A stretch of DNA of 64,000 bases from Myotis daubentonii. Its lineage: Eukaryota; Chordata; Mammalia; Chiroptera; Vespertilionidae. A program made the translations under genes and the position numbers. Shown here piece after piece: positions 31,761 to 41,704 of this stretch. The first letter of the stretch is position 1. The number at the start of each line of letters is the position of its first letter. The stretch covers positions 72,003,754-72,067,753 of the forward strand of contig NC_081847.1 of the NCBI RefSeq assembly GCF_963259705.1. The letters run 5' to 3'. The notes under the pieces were generated by a model. It made no database searches. It saw only the letters and a list, made by a program, of their open reading frames with translations, and had not been told where the DNA came from.

Positions 31761-32830
31761 TGTCACATTCCTGGAAAAAAACTTCCCTTCTTTATTGTAT
31801 GGTATTAATTTTGGTGTTTTTCTATTTTTAATGAATTGATTTCTGCTTTTGTCTTTAGTAAGGCCTCCTTCCTCCTTCACTCAAATTTTTATTTTCTAGC
31901 TTCTTGAGTTGACTGATTTCTTAAATAATTGATTTATTTTACTTCTTGTTCAGCTATTAAAGTATTTAAGGCTGTGAAATTTACTTTCAGTTCACTTTGG
32001 CCATTCTCCATGTATTTTGATATGTGTATTATTGCTAGTCTCTAAAATTCTGTAATTGCTATTTTGGTTTTATTTTTGACCCAGGAATTATTTCCAGGCT
32101 GTTGGAATAATTATTTTGTTCTCCTTTGGAAATTAATTTATAGTTTGTTATAGTGTGAGTGGAGAATATAATCTATTAATTTCTTTTTGGCATTTAATGG
32201 GATTTTCTTTGGTTGTTTAATATTGGTTGATTTTACAACTAGTGGGCATGAGGAAAGGAACTAAATTTCTTGTTTGCAGTATACAAAGTATGAATGAAGC
32301 TTTTACATTGACTTTAATAATATTGGCCAAATTTCCTACTTTGATGCTTATCTTCCTGGTTAGTTGCAGGTATTATGTTCTTTCATCCCCAACTGTGTTT
32401 TTGCAACAGTTTGTTCTTTATAATGTTTGATGCTATGTTATTTAGGCCATGGATATTTTGACAGTGATATCTTTATTGTGGAAATAGCCATTTGTCACTT
32501 TAAAAATGATCTTTTTGTGTCAAAGTTAAGACTACTTCCATCACTGAATTCAACCTCATCACCTATAAATAATCTCTACTTTCACTTTATTTGAATTTTT
32601 TGGTATATTTTTGCCTTTATGTGTGTGTTTTTTTGTCTTAATATTTTTGTGTGGTATATTTTCCATTTTTGAGTTACAGCTTTAGTCTTCTTCTTGATAA
32701 ACATCATATACTTATTTTTATTGGTTTTGGATTCATTCTAATAATCTGTTACTGATGAGTTCACTCCACCTACACTTTTAGTTTAACTGATATCTTTGCC
32801 TTTAAATCTGTTTTCTGTTTATTATGAGTA
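31761..32830 (-). repeat. AT-rich derelict L1-like sequence
   Basis: AT-rich DNA with scattered antisense L1-like phrases ('tttgacccaggaattatttc', 'tagccatttgtcactttaaa'). Too eroded to delimit. Short frames are artefacts of AT-rich decay. Confidence 0.4.
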
Positions 32831-33139
32831 TTCATTTTTTTTTGTCACAGGCAAGACCATCTCTCTTCCCTCCCTTCCCTTCCCTCCTATCCTCTCATTA
32901 GTTTATCACATCTCAGAACCACCCATTTGAGGGCATATACTGTCTTATTGTGGGAGAAGATTCCAAATAATTTCTCATCCACAGCTTCTCAGAATTTAGC
33001 CATGCTGTTCAGTAATTTTCATTAAAACCAAACAAAAAACCTACTGAACTATTATGGCTTCTTTTAGATGTGGGCTCAGAAGCATTTTATTCCCTACCCT
33101 CACCATCCCACTGCAATTTGCCTTAGTTTTACAAGTAAA

Positions 33140-33375
33140 AATTTTAATTACAAAAATAATATATTCTCATTGTATAGATCTCTGAAAGTCTTAAAAAAAT
33201 ACCCAAAGAGGAAAACAAAAGCTTCTTATAATCTCACCATATGGTTTATTTTTTTGACACATATTTTGTCTTCTTACCTATGTATATTAATATAATGTGG
33301 ATAATCTGCATACTATATGGAAACCTTTTTGGATAGAAATATATTGTAGAAATTTTCCCATGTGGCTAAATATTC
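33140..33375 (-). repeat. L1ME-like 3' UTR, minus strand
   Basis: 'tgaaagtcttaaaaaaatac', 'cttcttataatctcaccata' and 'gaaattttcccatgtggcta' recall the antisense L1ME end. It is interrupted by another L1 tail at about 33385. Confidence 0.5.
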
Positions 33376-33384
33376 TTATTTTGT

Positions 33385-33605
33385 GTGGGGGGGCAGTAAT
33401 TTTATTTTATTTTTAAATGTATCTTTATTGTTGAAAGTTTACAGATGCCCCTCCTTGCATTGACCCCCTCCACCCCACTCTGGCCGCTTCCCCAAGTCTT
33501 CACCACACTATTGTCTGTGTCCATGGGTTATGCATACAAGTTCTTTGGTTAATCTCTTCCTGCCCTCCCTTCCTCTGAGATTCATCAGTCTGTTGCATAT
33601 ACTTT
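33385..33605 (-). mobile_element. 5'-truncated L1 3' UTR, minus strand (older subfamily)
   Basis: 'ttttatttttaaatgtatct', 'gacccc ctccaccccac'-type pyrimidine tract, 'ccatgggttatgcatacaag' and 'ttctttggttaatctctt' resemble the end of the HAL1-like element at 57940-58150 more than the young L1. Non-coding. Confidence 0.7.
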
Positions 33606-33945
33606 TTCATTATTAAATTCAATGGCTATAGAGTACTTTTATTTTTCCTCAGGCATACCTGTGTTTCTTAGTTGTCTGTAAAGAGATGCTATGTATAGAA
33701 CTTAACTAAAGGCAAAAATGGGTGAGGCACAAAATGTATTTTGGATATAAATTTGAACTACATAGATAATTGATTTATTATTGGACATGGTTGGGGAGGT
33801 AGTGGCTGGCTGTAGTGTGTTTTCCCCACACACACTCACCCTCATGTAGACACACATATTCCCATCAGTGGGGTACAGAGGAGGGTTATACACCAGGGGT
33901 CAGGAGTCCCAAGGTGAGTTCAGCCTCCTGTTATCCAAGCCATGG
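33606..33945. other. Unassigned sequence
   Basis: No gene. Contains a small CA-rich patch at 33827-33860. Confidence 0.3.
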
Positions 33946-33953
33946 GACTAGGG

Positions 33954-34175
33954 CAGAGGTGGGCAAACGTTTTGACTTGAGGGCCACAATGGGTTCTTAA
34001 ACTGGACCGGAGGGCCGGAACAAAAGCATGGATGGAGTGTTTGTGTGAACTAATATGAATTCAAAGTAAACATCATTACATAAAAGGGTACGTTCTTTTT
34101 TTTTTTTTTTTTTTTAGTTTTATTCATTTCAAACGGGCTGGATCCGGCCCGTGGGCCGGAGTTTGCCCACGGCTG
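33954..34175 (+). mobile_element. Non-autonomous hAT MITE (family 1), full copy
   Basis: Ends 'cagaggtgggcaaac' and 'gtttgcccacggctg', with a perfect 8-bp duplication gactaggg at 33946-33953 and 34176-34183. Interior words 'gagggccacaatgggttc' and 'ggagggccggaacaaaagca' match the 9622 copy nearly base for base, including the poly-T near the right end. Confidence 0.95.
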
Positions 34176-34183
34176 GACTAGGG

Positions 34184-34300
34184 GCAAGTCACTTGTCCTC
34201 TGAGCTTTATTTCCCTCAAGTTTAAAACGAGGGATGGCAACACTTGTCCTTGCCTATTTTACAGAGCTATTTTCTTCCTAAATAAAATTGGAATGAGAAA
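34184..34300 (+). repeat. MIR SINE fragment
   Basis: 'ggggcaagtcacttgtcctc', 'tgagctttatttccctcaag' and 'ttttacagagctattttctt' are MIR words. The hAT MITE at 33954 lies at its left edge. Confidence 0.65.
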
Positions 34301-34449
34301 ATGTCTGTGCGATTGCTTATTGAATGAACAATTCCACATATTGCAGAAGGACAATCTTGGTGGCCAAAGTCTATTTGATTCCACTAACATTTATTGAGCA
34401 CCTATTCTGTTACTCTGTTCAGAGGCCTATACAGGTAATCAATACAAGA

Positions 34450-34720
34450 GACACCATCCTATACTGAAATGGCCTTGTTAGGAGCGTTCCATTTTTCTCA
34501 AATTGATGATCTTCTGGGTGACAGTGCCAGCTTCTTCTCATCACTCCAATATGATTAATTCATTCATCATGTTAGACTGATTTAATTATTTATTATGGCG
34601 TTTTGTTTATTTAATTTGCATATCAATTGCCAGGGTGTGCTGCATATCTCAGCTTACTGCAGAATCACATTAAGAAAGGTTTCGATGCGGATGCAGGTTC
34701 CAGTGGTCTCCCCAGGGGCA
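34450..34720. other. AT-rich unique block with octamer and TAAT motifs (candidate enhancer)
   Basis: Complex AT-rich sequence with 'gattaattcattcatcatgt', 'gatttaattatttattatgg' and a perfect octamer ATTTGCAT near 34615. It resembles deeply conserved developmental enhancers. Function is inference from composition and motifs only. Confidence 0.35.
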
Positions 34721-35384
34721 AAATCTTCTCGGTAATTGAATACTTAGGTGCTAGGATGCAACAGCTAGAATTTTTTTCCCTGACCTGAAGTTCAACCTAC
34801 TCCTTCCGGCTTCAGTCCAGGGAGACAGCTAGTTGTGAATTATGCATTCTCATATATTCTCTGGTCAATGTTTGCATATTTTACTTTTCCATGGAGGGAA
34901 CAGATGTTCCCTTGAGGAACAGGGTCTCAAACTCTTGGTCCTTGACTTAAAGGAAGAGAAAGAAGGCTTAACGATTGTCTCCTGATTCTCCTTTTTCAAT
35001 CCATGTGGTGCTGGAGCTCCAAAGAGGCATTGCCCATTATGCCAGCCTCCCAGCTGGGACCAGTAGGAGAAAAGGGGCACTTGCCTCCTCGGACATTGGG
35101 TTTGTTCGCCTTCCTGATCGTCAGTGTAGCATGAAGTGCAGGATGCTCTTCTGCCCGCATCTCTCATACCCAACATCTTGGGATGGCCATTTGGGCCCCA
35201 GAACACCAGAGTTTCAGAGGGTTTGAAGGATGATATCAGTTCTCAAGTGGACTCCTAAATTGGGCGAGCCACTCTGGTTCACACAAGTTTTGAAAGGTAG
35301 AGACAAGACCAGAATGAGTCTCTTGACTCTCATTCTGACTTATAACAGAATCAGTGTTTTTTTGTTTTGTTTTTTATTCATTCA
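34721..35384. other. Unassigned unique sequence
   Basis: No gene. The 113- and 83-codon frames (34865-35206 minus, 34975-35226 plus) are antisense to each other and featureless. Confidence 0.35.
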
Positions 35385-35555
35385 TCCATCTTGACTGCAA
35401 CTCATGAGGGACCCCTACACGAGAACCACCTGGCTAAGCTGCTCCTGAATTCCTGGTCAACAACAGAAACTGTGAGATAATGAATGTTCATTGCCTCAAG
35501 CTGCTAAGATTTGAGCTGATTTGTTACAGAGCAACAGATAACTAGTACAATAGGG
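35385..35555 (+). repeat. MLT1-type MaLR LTR 3' part
   Basis: 'aacagaaactgtgagataat', 'caagctgctaagatttgagc' and 'tttgttacagagcaacagat' plus 'aactagtaca' are the typical 3' end of an MLT1 LTR. Confidence 0.8.
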
Positions 35556-35734
35556 AATTCTTAGTGGCCCATACCCTTTGAAGGCTCTGTTCTCTCACCA
35601 TGTTGCTCCATGTTGCTGTGTCCCCTTTCTGATCCCTTTGTGTCCATTTGTCCTTTAAGGACCCTTCTCAAGAGATTGCTGGGCCATCCAAAATTCCTTT
35701 TATTTATCACAATTAAATTTTTTTTTAAAAAAGA

Positions 35735-36145
35735 ATACACACAGTGGAATACTATGCAGCTGTAAAAAAGAAAGAAGTCTTACCATTTGCAACAGCAAAT
35801 GGACCTGGAGAGTATTATGTTAAGCGAAATAAGCCAGTCAGAGAAAGATAAGTATCACATGATCTCACTCATATATGGAATCTAATGAACAAAAGAAGTG
35901 GATGAACAAAATAGATCCAGAGACATATAAGCATGGAACAAACTTTTGAACCTCAGAGGGAAGGCAGGGGAAGATGAGTACATGGGTAAAGATCAACCAA
36001 TAGGCATATATGCATAACCCATGGACACAGAAAATAGGGTGGTGAAGGCCTGGGGTGGGGTGGGGTGGGGGGCTAGAAGAGGTCAATGGGGCGGGGAGTG
36101 TAAAGGGGGAAATGTAATACTTTCAACAATAAAGATTTAAAAGAA
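35735..36145 (+). mobile_element. 5'-truncated older L1, plus strand
   Basis: Starts within the ORF2 end ('cacacagtggaatactatgc', 'catttgcaacagcaaatgga', 'aagtatcacatgatctcact') and continues through a G-rich 3' UTR ('ggggtggggtggggtggggg') to 'caataaagatttaaaa'. It is a related but older subfamily than the full-length L1 at 38683. Confidence 0.85.
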
Positions 36146-36284
36146 ATCTAAATCTCCCTCTCTTGTTGGCCATGTCAAGATGGATATCTTTTATGAACAC
36201 ATTCAGGTGTTTCACTAGACAAAAGCCTGTTGCTTCTCTATGGGACACTGTTGTTCTTCTAGGCCAGCTCGCCCAAATGCTAAC

Positions 36285-36425
36285 CAGCTTACAATACCCA
36301 TTGTTCCTCCATCACGGACTCTAAGGCTCAGAGGAGGGGAGTGAGTTACTTAAGGATTCAGTTAGGAAATAAGGGAACTGGGTTTCATCTGGCTGCAGAG
36401 GCTGCCTCTGCCAAATGCTTTAGGA
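36285..36425 (+). repeat. MIR-like SINE fragment
   Basis: 'actctaaggctcagaggagg', 'gagttacttaaggattcagt' and 'aactgggtttcatctggctg' are MIR-like. Confidence 0.55.
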
Positions 36426-36629
36426 TACTTCTCACATATTCACACTGAAGTTTTTCTAATAGCAGAAGAGAATGTGTGTAGGCTCCCTGGGGGTCTGGGG
36501 CATAGCCAGAGTAGCCTGCCTCAAGCAGTACATTTCTTTAAAGTTTCATCTTTTAACTTAAAAAAAAAAAAATCCCTGTGAATTTTTAATTCTTCTCATT
36601 AATATATTCATGTTGGTTTTAACATAATG

Positions 36630-36770
36630 TTATGTTAGTCAGGACACTCTCAGTCATACTGCAATAACAAATAAACTCCAAGCATCTCAGTGGCCTTCCT
36701 GATTGGGGAATGCACCTGGCATCTCGTAGTCTTTCCAAGTCTGAGACAACTGGCGTAACAAAAAACTCTA
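36630..36770 (+). repeat. Ancient interspersed repeat, family not named (copy B)
   Basis: 'gttatgttagtcaggacact', 'catactgcaataacaaataa' and 'gcatctcagtggcc' match the start of the repeat at 3627. Only its first ~130 bp is recognisable. Confidence 0.5.
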
Positions 36771-37654
36771 TTGACCCAAATTCCATTACTGTCTGAGTTT
36801 TGGATTTCTTAATTCAGCTCTTAACTTTGGGGCAGGAAAGAAAAAAAATATTTATCAGTGGCTTAATACACATACAGGCAATGATGACTTCTGATGCAGA
36901 TCGCACTCCAGGGTGGGTTCTGTGGTTCCTACAAGTGGTGACCCTGGGGTCCTTTTATATGGTGACAATGACATGTGCCTCTGAGGTTAGCATGGAGAGA
37001 GAGGGGAGAGAGGGTACGTGTGGAGCATTATTTGGGCGTCTTACGGCCGAGCTTGGAAGTGGCCTATCACCCATCCAGTTGGCTGGAGCCCAGTCCCAGG
37101 GTCCTGGTGGGACTGTGGGAGAGGATTGGTGTGAGGAGGTAACAAATGCCCAGGAAGACATCCTTTAAACAGGATTTGCCAAATACATACCACTGCCTCT
37201 GCCACAAATATTTTAAATTACTATCAAAACAGTAGCATCGAAAACGTTTCCTACTATTTCTGTTATTTAATGGGTGAGATGGTGTTGCTTCGAGACTGTC
37301 ACCTGGAAGATTATGTTGAGCGAGAGAGCCGACGGTGCGTTTTGGGTTCTGTGTCCAGGCAATTTCTCTTCTATTTGTGTCACAATCTCTCCCCAGGCCT
37401 TCCTCACATAAATTGGTTATTTCACTGTGTTACAAGTGATGCCGGGGCAATCAGCACACAGAGAGGTTCTGAATGCTGCCAGCCGGCCGGTTGGCATGAT
37501 GCAATGTTTTAAGCTAACGTCGGTGGGTTTGGGTGATGAGAATAAGGTTGCTTATAGCATATTATCTTGTTTACCATCTCTGGGAAATTCTGGTCAGAGG
37601 GGTTTGAGAGCAAAGAAAGAGAACCAAGAATGTTTTCTTTGTCACTAATAACTT
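36771..37654. other. Unassigned unique sequence
   Basis: No gene. The 122-codon plus frame at 36800-37168 has an antisense partner at 36955-37161, no domain and no exon-like borders. Confidence 0.35.
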
Positions 37655-37785
37655 GCATGCCCAGCCAAGCTGTTCCCAAACTCCTGATCCATGGAGACCA
37701 CGAGAGATAATAAAAGATCAGCGTTTTAAACCACTGATTTTGGGGTAGTATGTTACACAGCAACATATAATTGGAGCAGTTTCCT
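37655..37785 (+). repeat. MLT1-type MaLR LTR 3' part
   Basis: 'ccatggagaccacgagagat', 'aataaaagatcagcgtttta', 'aaccactgattttggggtag' and 'ttacacagcaacatataatt' form the recognisable 3' end of an MLT1 LTR. Confidence 0.8.
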
Positions 37786-38600
37786 CTAATCACCCCTAAC
37801 AGTCCAATCCTCCAATTTCCTTTTCTATCTCAGCTATATTGCCATTTGTTATCAAAACACTATGAGTTTTTGTTTTGATTGCTGAACTAAGATGGTAACT
37901 TCTTTTCTGCTCCCTGTCCTTCTGGGAGACAGGAAGGGGTGGGTGTACAGGCAGCTGGATTCCTTAGGTCCTAGGCCAGTTTACACAGACTGGGGTTCCT
38001 CCTTTCCCCCAGTTTTCCAGAGGGGTGGGCTTTGACGAGTAAAACAAGTAAGGCAACTTGGACATATATCTACACCATTTAGGACCTACAGAAATTTATC
38101 TAAAATTATCGGGGAGGCACTCTTAATCCTCTTATCCAGACCTCAAATTCTTTTCCTCATGCCCTCGTTCTCGGTGTGCCATATAAGCCTGCTCTAGACT
38201 GTCCTCCAAGGCTAGCCGTGCAGGGGATAGCAAGCTGTGACCTGGGGCTAAGGGGACAGACTATTTTTTCTCTCAATATAGCACTGATTTATATTTATCT
38301 CTTATAAGTATTCATGAAAAATATTCAATATATTTTAAGGCCAATTGTGCCATTTATTTCCTTAATAAATAGAAAACCAGGAAAGAATTTGTTGGTTAGT
38401 TTCATTCCATCATGAAAAAAAAATGTACTAGGAATAAAAGTTTGTTGGCCATACTTGGAAGAGTGTTCAACCTCCTGGCCATCCTAAGGCTTCGTGTGGC
38501 TGAGGTGGTTCGAATCTGGTTGTAAAGCCGACCCATGGGACTTTCACTCCATTAAGTGGAAGATATCATGGGGATCCCAGTGGTGAGACACAGATGTTTG
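37786..38600. other. Unassigned sequence, AT-rich in its second half
   Basis: No gene or firm repeat assignment. The segment 38600-38682 is AT-rich and reaches the old L1 in which the full-length L1 inserted. Confidence 0.3.
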
Positions 38601-38682
38601 CAGCAAGAAATCAGATATATGTGTATATATCTTTGTGTATAAATATATCTGTGCTTAAATATATTTAAAATTTTTATTGTGG

Positions 38683-40680
38683 GGAGAACCAAGATGGCGG
38701 CGATATAGGCAGACGTGTCCCAGGTCGTGTCCCGGAGCAAATGGAAGCTGAAGCTAGTAACACTCACACCGAATTGGCGAAATTGCTCAGCTGGTGAGAG
38801 GGTTTGCAGCCGGGAAGAGCAGAACTCCCCTGGAAAGGTAAAAAAAACCCAGGGATTTGGGCAGGAAAGTTTGCCTGACCTCTGAGCCCAGAGAGTCGGA
38901 GGGAGACCGCGTGGCAGACAGCCGCGTCCCTTGGGACAGGCACAGCCCCTGACAGGGGAAAGGAGAACCGCGGGATTCCTGGCGCCGCCAGGGAAATTGA
39001 GAGCTGGGTTCTGTGATCACGGAGGACTGAGCCTAAAGGGGGCAGCCTGAAGAGCTGACCTGACCATGCAGTCCCGGTAAGAGAAGAAGCTTACAGAAAC
39101 CAAGCCTTCCCCGTTTCCGCGGCCGGCATTTGTTTGTTTGTTTACACTGAATCCTGTTCATGGGACATCTCGGATACAGACACTCACCTGTGCTGAAGAG
39201 AGGGAGAGTGTGCTGAGGAGTGGAATCTGGGGAGAGACTGGGGAAAGAGGGGGAGCCGGGAGAGGTGGTAGTGAATTGAGTGCTGAGACACCCCTGAGGC
39301 CAGGACTGGGGCAGCCACCCGCTCCTGAGAGTGAGTCTCCTCCCCCCAGCCCCCAGGCAAGGAGCACAGCCACACCCAGATTCCACCCTGAACGAGATCA
39401 AGGATTAAGATAACCTGATCAGTCCCTGGGAGTTAACAGGGTCTGGCCTATAGGGGGATTTTCAATCCCAGCAACAACATAGCGCTGGTAACTAACTATT
39501 ACGCAGTCAGCTCTGGGCAGTGAACTTCCACTGGACAGAGAGGCCCTATAGCCTCAGAGGCCAACCCCAGAACACTGCCACCCAGAGGCTGACCCACAAA
39601 CTGACTCTTTGCTAAACACAAAATAAGGCAGTCTGGGAAATAAATGCGGCATGCTTTAAAATAAGGACTGTGGTTTACAACACAGAGGAACAGTATATCG
39701 CAGGGAATCTCAACACTCTCCTGAATACCTGGAAGGTCTAAGGCGAGCCACACGGAAGAATAGAAGAAACGAAGGACATTCACTACTGCAATTTTTTTTT
39801 CTTTTTTCACTTTTTAACTAAGAAACCAATTTTTTTTAAAATTTTTTTTTTCTGTTTTTTTTTTCTTCTTTTTCCATCACCTGATTTTACCCTTTTAATT
39901 ACTACCTTCTTATTTTTAACCAGTATTATTACTGCTACCATTTTACCATTTTTTAAAGTGCCATTTTATTTTTTCTTTATTTTATTTTGGGATTAGTGTT
40001 CACCATTCTATTTTCATTGTTATATTATTGGTTGTTTCTAGTTTGCATTCATATCCAGGGAGCTGTTGCTGGAATTTGTTGGGATTAATGGCTGTTCTAT
40101 AGGAGTATTCTCCTCATATAAAAAGTCTCTTCCCCTCTTCCACTTCATTCTCTCTTTTCGGTCTTTTTTTCTTTTCTTTTCTTTTCTCGCTTTTATTTTC
40201 CCCCTTCCTTTTTCCCAATTTCATTTTTGCACTCCCTTTTTTTGGTCCCTACTTTTCTTTTCCTTTCTCTCTTTTATCTTTTTCTCTTCCTTCTTCCTTA
40301 TCCCCTAATTCTCTTATTTCAGGTGGTCACCTTTAATTGGGGTTATTAATATCGTAAATATATTTGTGTATAGTGCCTGGTACGTGGTGCCTTGTTGTGT
40401 TGTATTTTGTGCCTTTAAATCAACGCAGCAGATCCAAGGAACAGCAACCTCCTGAGCACCACATCCTCTGCTGAGGAACAGCAGCTGTACGTGAAACCTC
40501 GCCCCACCAGCCAGAAGAGCCACCACAGCTGTGAACAGCACCCACCAGAGGAGCTGCTGACAACTGAAGAGTAGCTGCTACCGCAACCGCCCGAAGAGCA
40601 ACCACAGACCAAGGAGTCACTGCCACCAAGGGAGCAACCACTGAACAACTCAACGTCTAGATATGTCAGTGAGATCAAAC
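38683..40680 (+). promoter_or_regulatory. L1 5' UTR with internal promoter and pyrimidine-rich second half
   Basis: About 2.0 kb before ORF1. The first kilobase is GC-richer with 'gagagactggggaaagaggg'-like purine patches. From about 39788 to 40310 it is strongly T/C-rich ('tcttttcttttcttttctcg'). No monomer tandem repeats like mouse L1 are visible. Short frames in it are not ORF1. Confidence 0.75.
38690..38701 (+). promoter_or_regulatory. YY1-like site at the L1 5' end
   Basis: The element opens with an AAGATGGCGGC word at its eighth base. Human L1 has a YY1 site at about the same distance, which sets the transcription start. By analogy this is the initiator-positioning site of this L1. A similar 'gaagatggc' opens the HAL1-like element near 60484. 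Confidence 0.7.
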
Positions 40681-41655
40681 ATGGGTAGACAAAGAAACCC
40701 CCAAAGGAAAGAGAAGGAGGACTCTCCAGAAAAGCAGCTAAGTAATACAGAGGCATGCAACATGACAGATAAAGAATTCAGAATAAGGATCCTAGAGTGC
40801 ATAAACCGGATGGAGGAAAAAATCGACAACCTCTTCAAGAAGCAAGAAGAAACAGATGAAAAAATCGATAACATATGGAAGAAGCTAGAAGAAACAGATG
40901 AAAAAATCGATAACATATGGAAGAAGCTAGAAGAAACAGATGAAAAAATCAACAACCTAAGTAAGACCCAAGAAGAAATGAAGAGTGATATAGCTGCAAT
41001 GAAAAACTCCATTGAAAGTATCAACAGTAGACTAGGAGAAGCAGAGGACCGAATAAGTGAATTAGAAGACAAGGAAGCAAAACACACCCAAAATGTACTG
41101 CAATTGGAGAAAAAAATTAAAAGACAGGAGGAGAGCCTAAGGGAGCTTTGGGACAACATGAAACGAAACAACATATGAATAATAGGAGTACCAGAACAAC
41201 AGAAGGATGAACAAGGATTAGAAAACCTACTCGAAGAAATAATATCAGAAAACTTTCCTGAGGTGGGGAAGAAAAAAGTCACACAAGCCCAGAGAGTCCC
41301 AAACAAGGTGAACCCGAAAAGACCCACACCAAGACACATCATAATCACCATGGCAAATGTTCAGGACAAAGAGAGAATCTTACAGGCTGCAAGAGAGAGA
41401 CGGAAAGTTACATACAAGGGATCTCCCATTAGATTGTCAAATGACTTCTCAACAGAAACACATCAGGCAAGAAAAGAATGGACTGAAATTTACAAAGTGA
41501 TGCAAAGCAAAGGACTGAATCCAAGAATACTCTATCCAGCAAGGCTATCATTCAAACTTGAAGGGGAAATAAGAAGCTTCACAGACAAAAAAAGGCTAAG
41601 GGAGTTTGTCACCACCAAGCCAGCATTGCAAGGAATGCTAAAGGGACTGATATAA
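40681..41655 (+). pseudogene. L1 ORF1 (RNA-binding chaperone) with one in-frame stop
   Basis: ORF1p coats L1 RNA as a trimer and is needed for retrotransposition. I take the ATG at 40681 (MGRQRNPQRK) because its context has A at -3 and G at +4. An in-frame ATG at 40663 would add six residues. Layout of the 324 codons: basic N-terminus, a coiled coil with three 14-residue repeats (about residues 54-95), an RRM-like core ('RHIIITMANVQDKERILQAA') and a C-terminal domain ('YPARLSFKLEGEIRSF'). A TGA at 41176-41178 interrupts the frame at codon 166, just before 'IIGVPEQQ'. The family has Arg here, so this fits a CGA to TGA CpG transition. Both sides remain in the same frame with no indels, ending TAA at 41653-41655. 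Confidence 0.92.
40840..40965 (+). repeat. Three tandem 42-bp repeats in the ORF1 coiled coil
   Basis: Units at 40840-40881, 40882-40923 and 40924-40965 encode 14-residue blocks (KLEETDEKIDNIWK type), exactly two heptads each. The second and first units differ at a few bases, and the third differs at its end. A partial related block precedes them (40813-40839). In-phase heptad duplication lengthens the coiled coil without disrupting register. Confidence 0.9.
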
Positions 41656-41704
41656 AAATAAGAAATAAAAAGCTCAGAAAGAAAACAGCCACACAAAAAA
41701 AGAA

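Noticed and set aside
36800..37168. 122-codon plus frame
   Set aside because: Featureless product, antisense frame overlapping, no promoter or splice context.
40650..41351. 233-codon minus-strand frame opposite ORF1
   Set aside because: Antisense shadow of the purine-rich L1 ORF1; Ser/Leu/Phe-rich with repeats mirroring the coiled-coil repeats.
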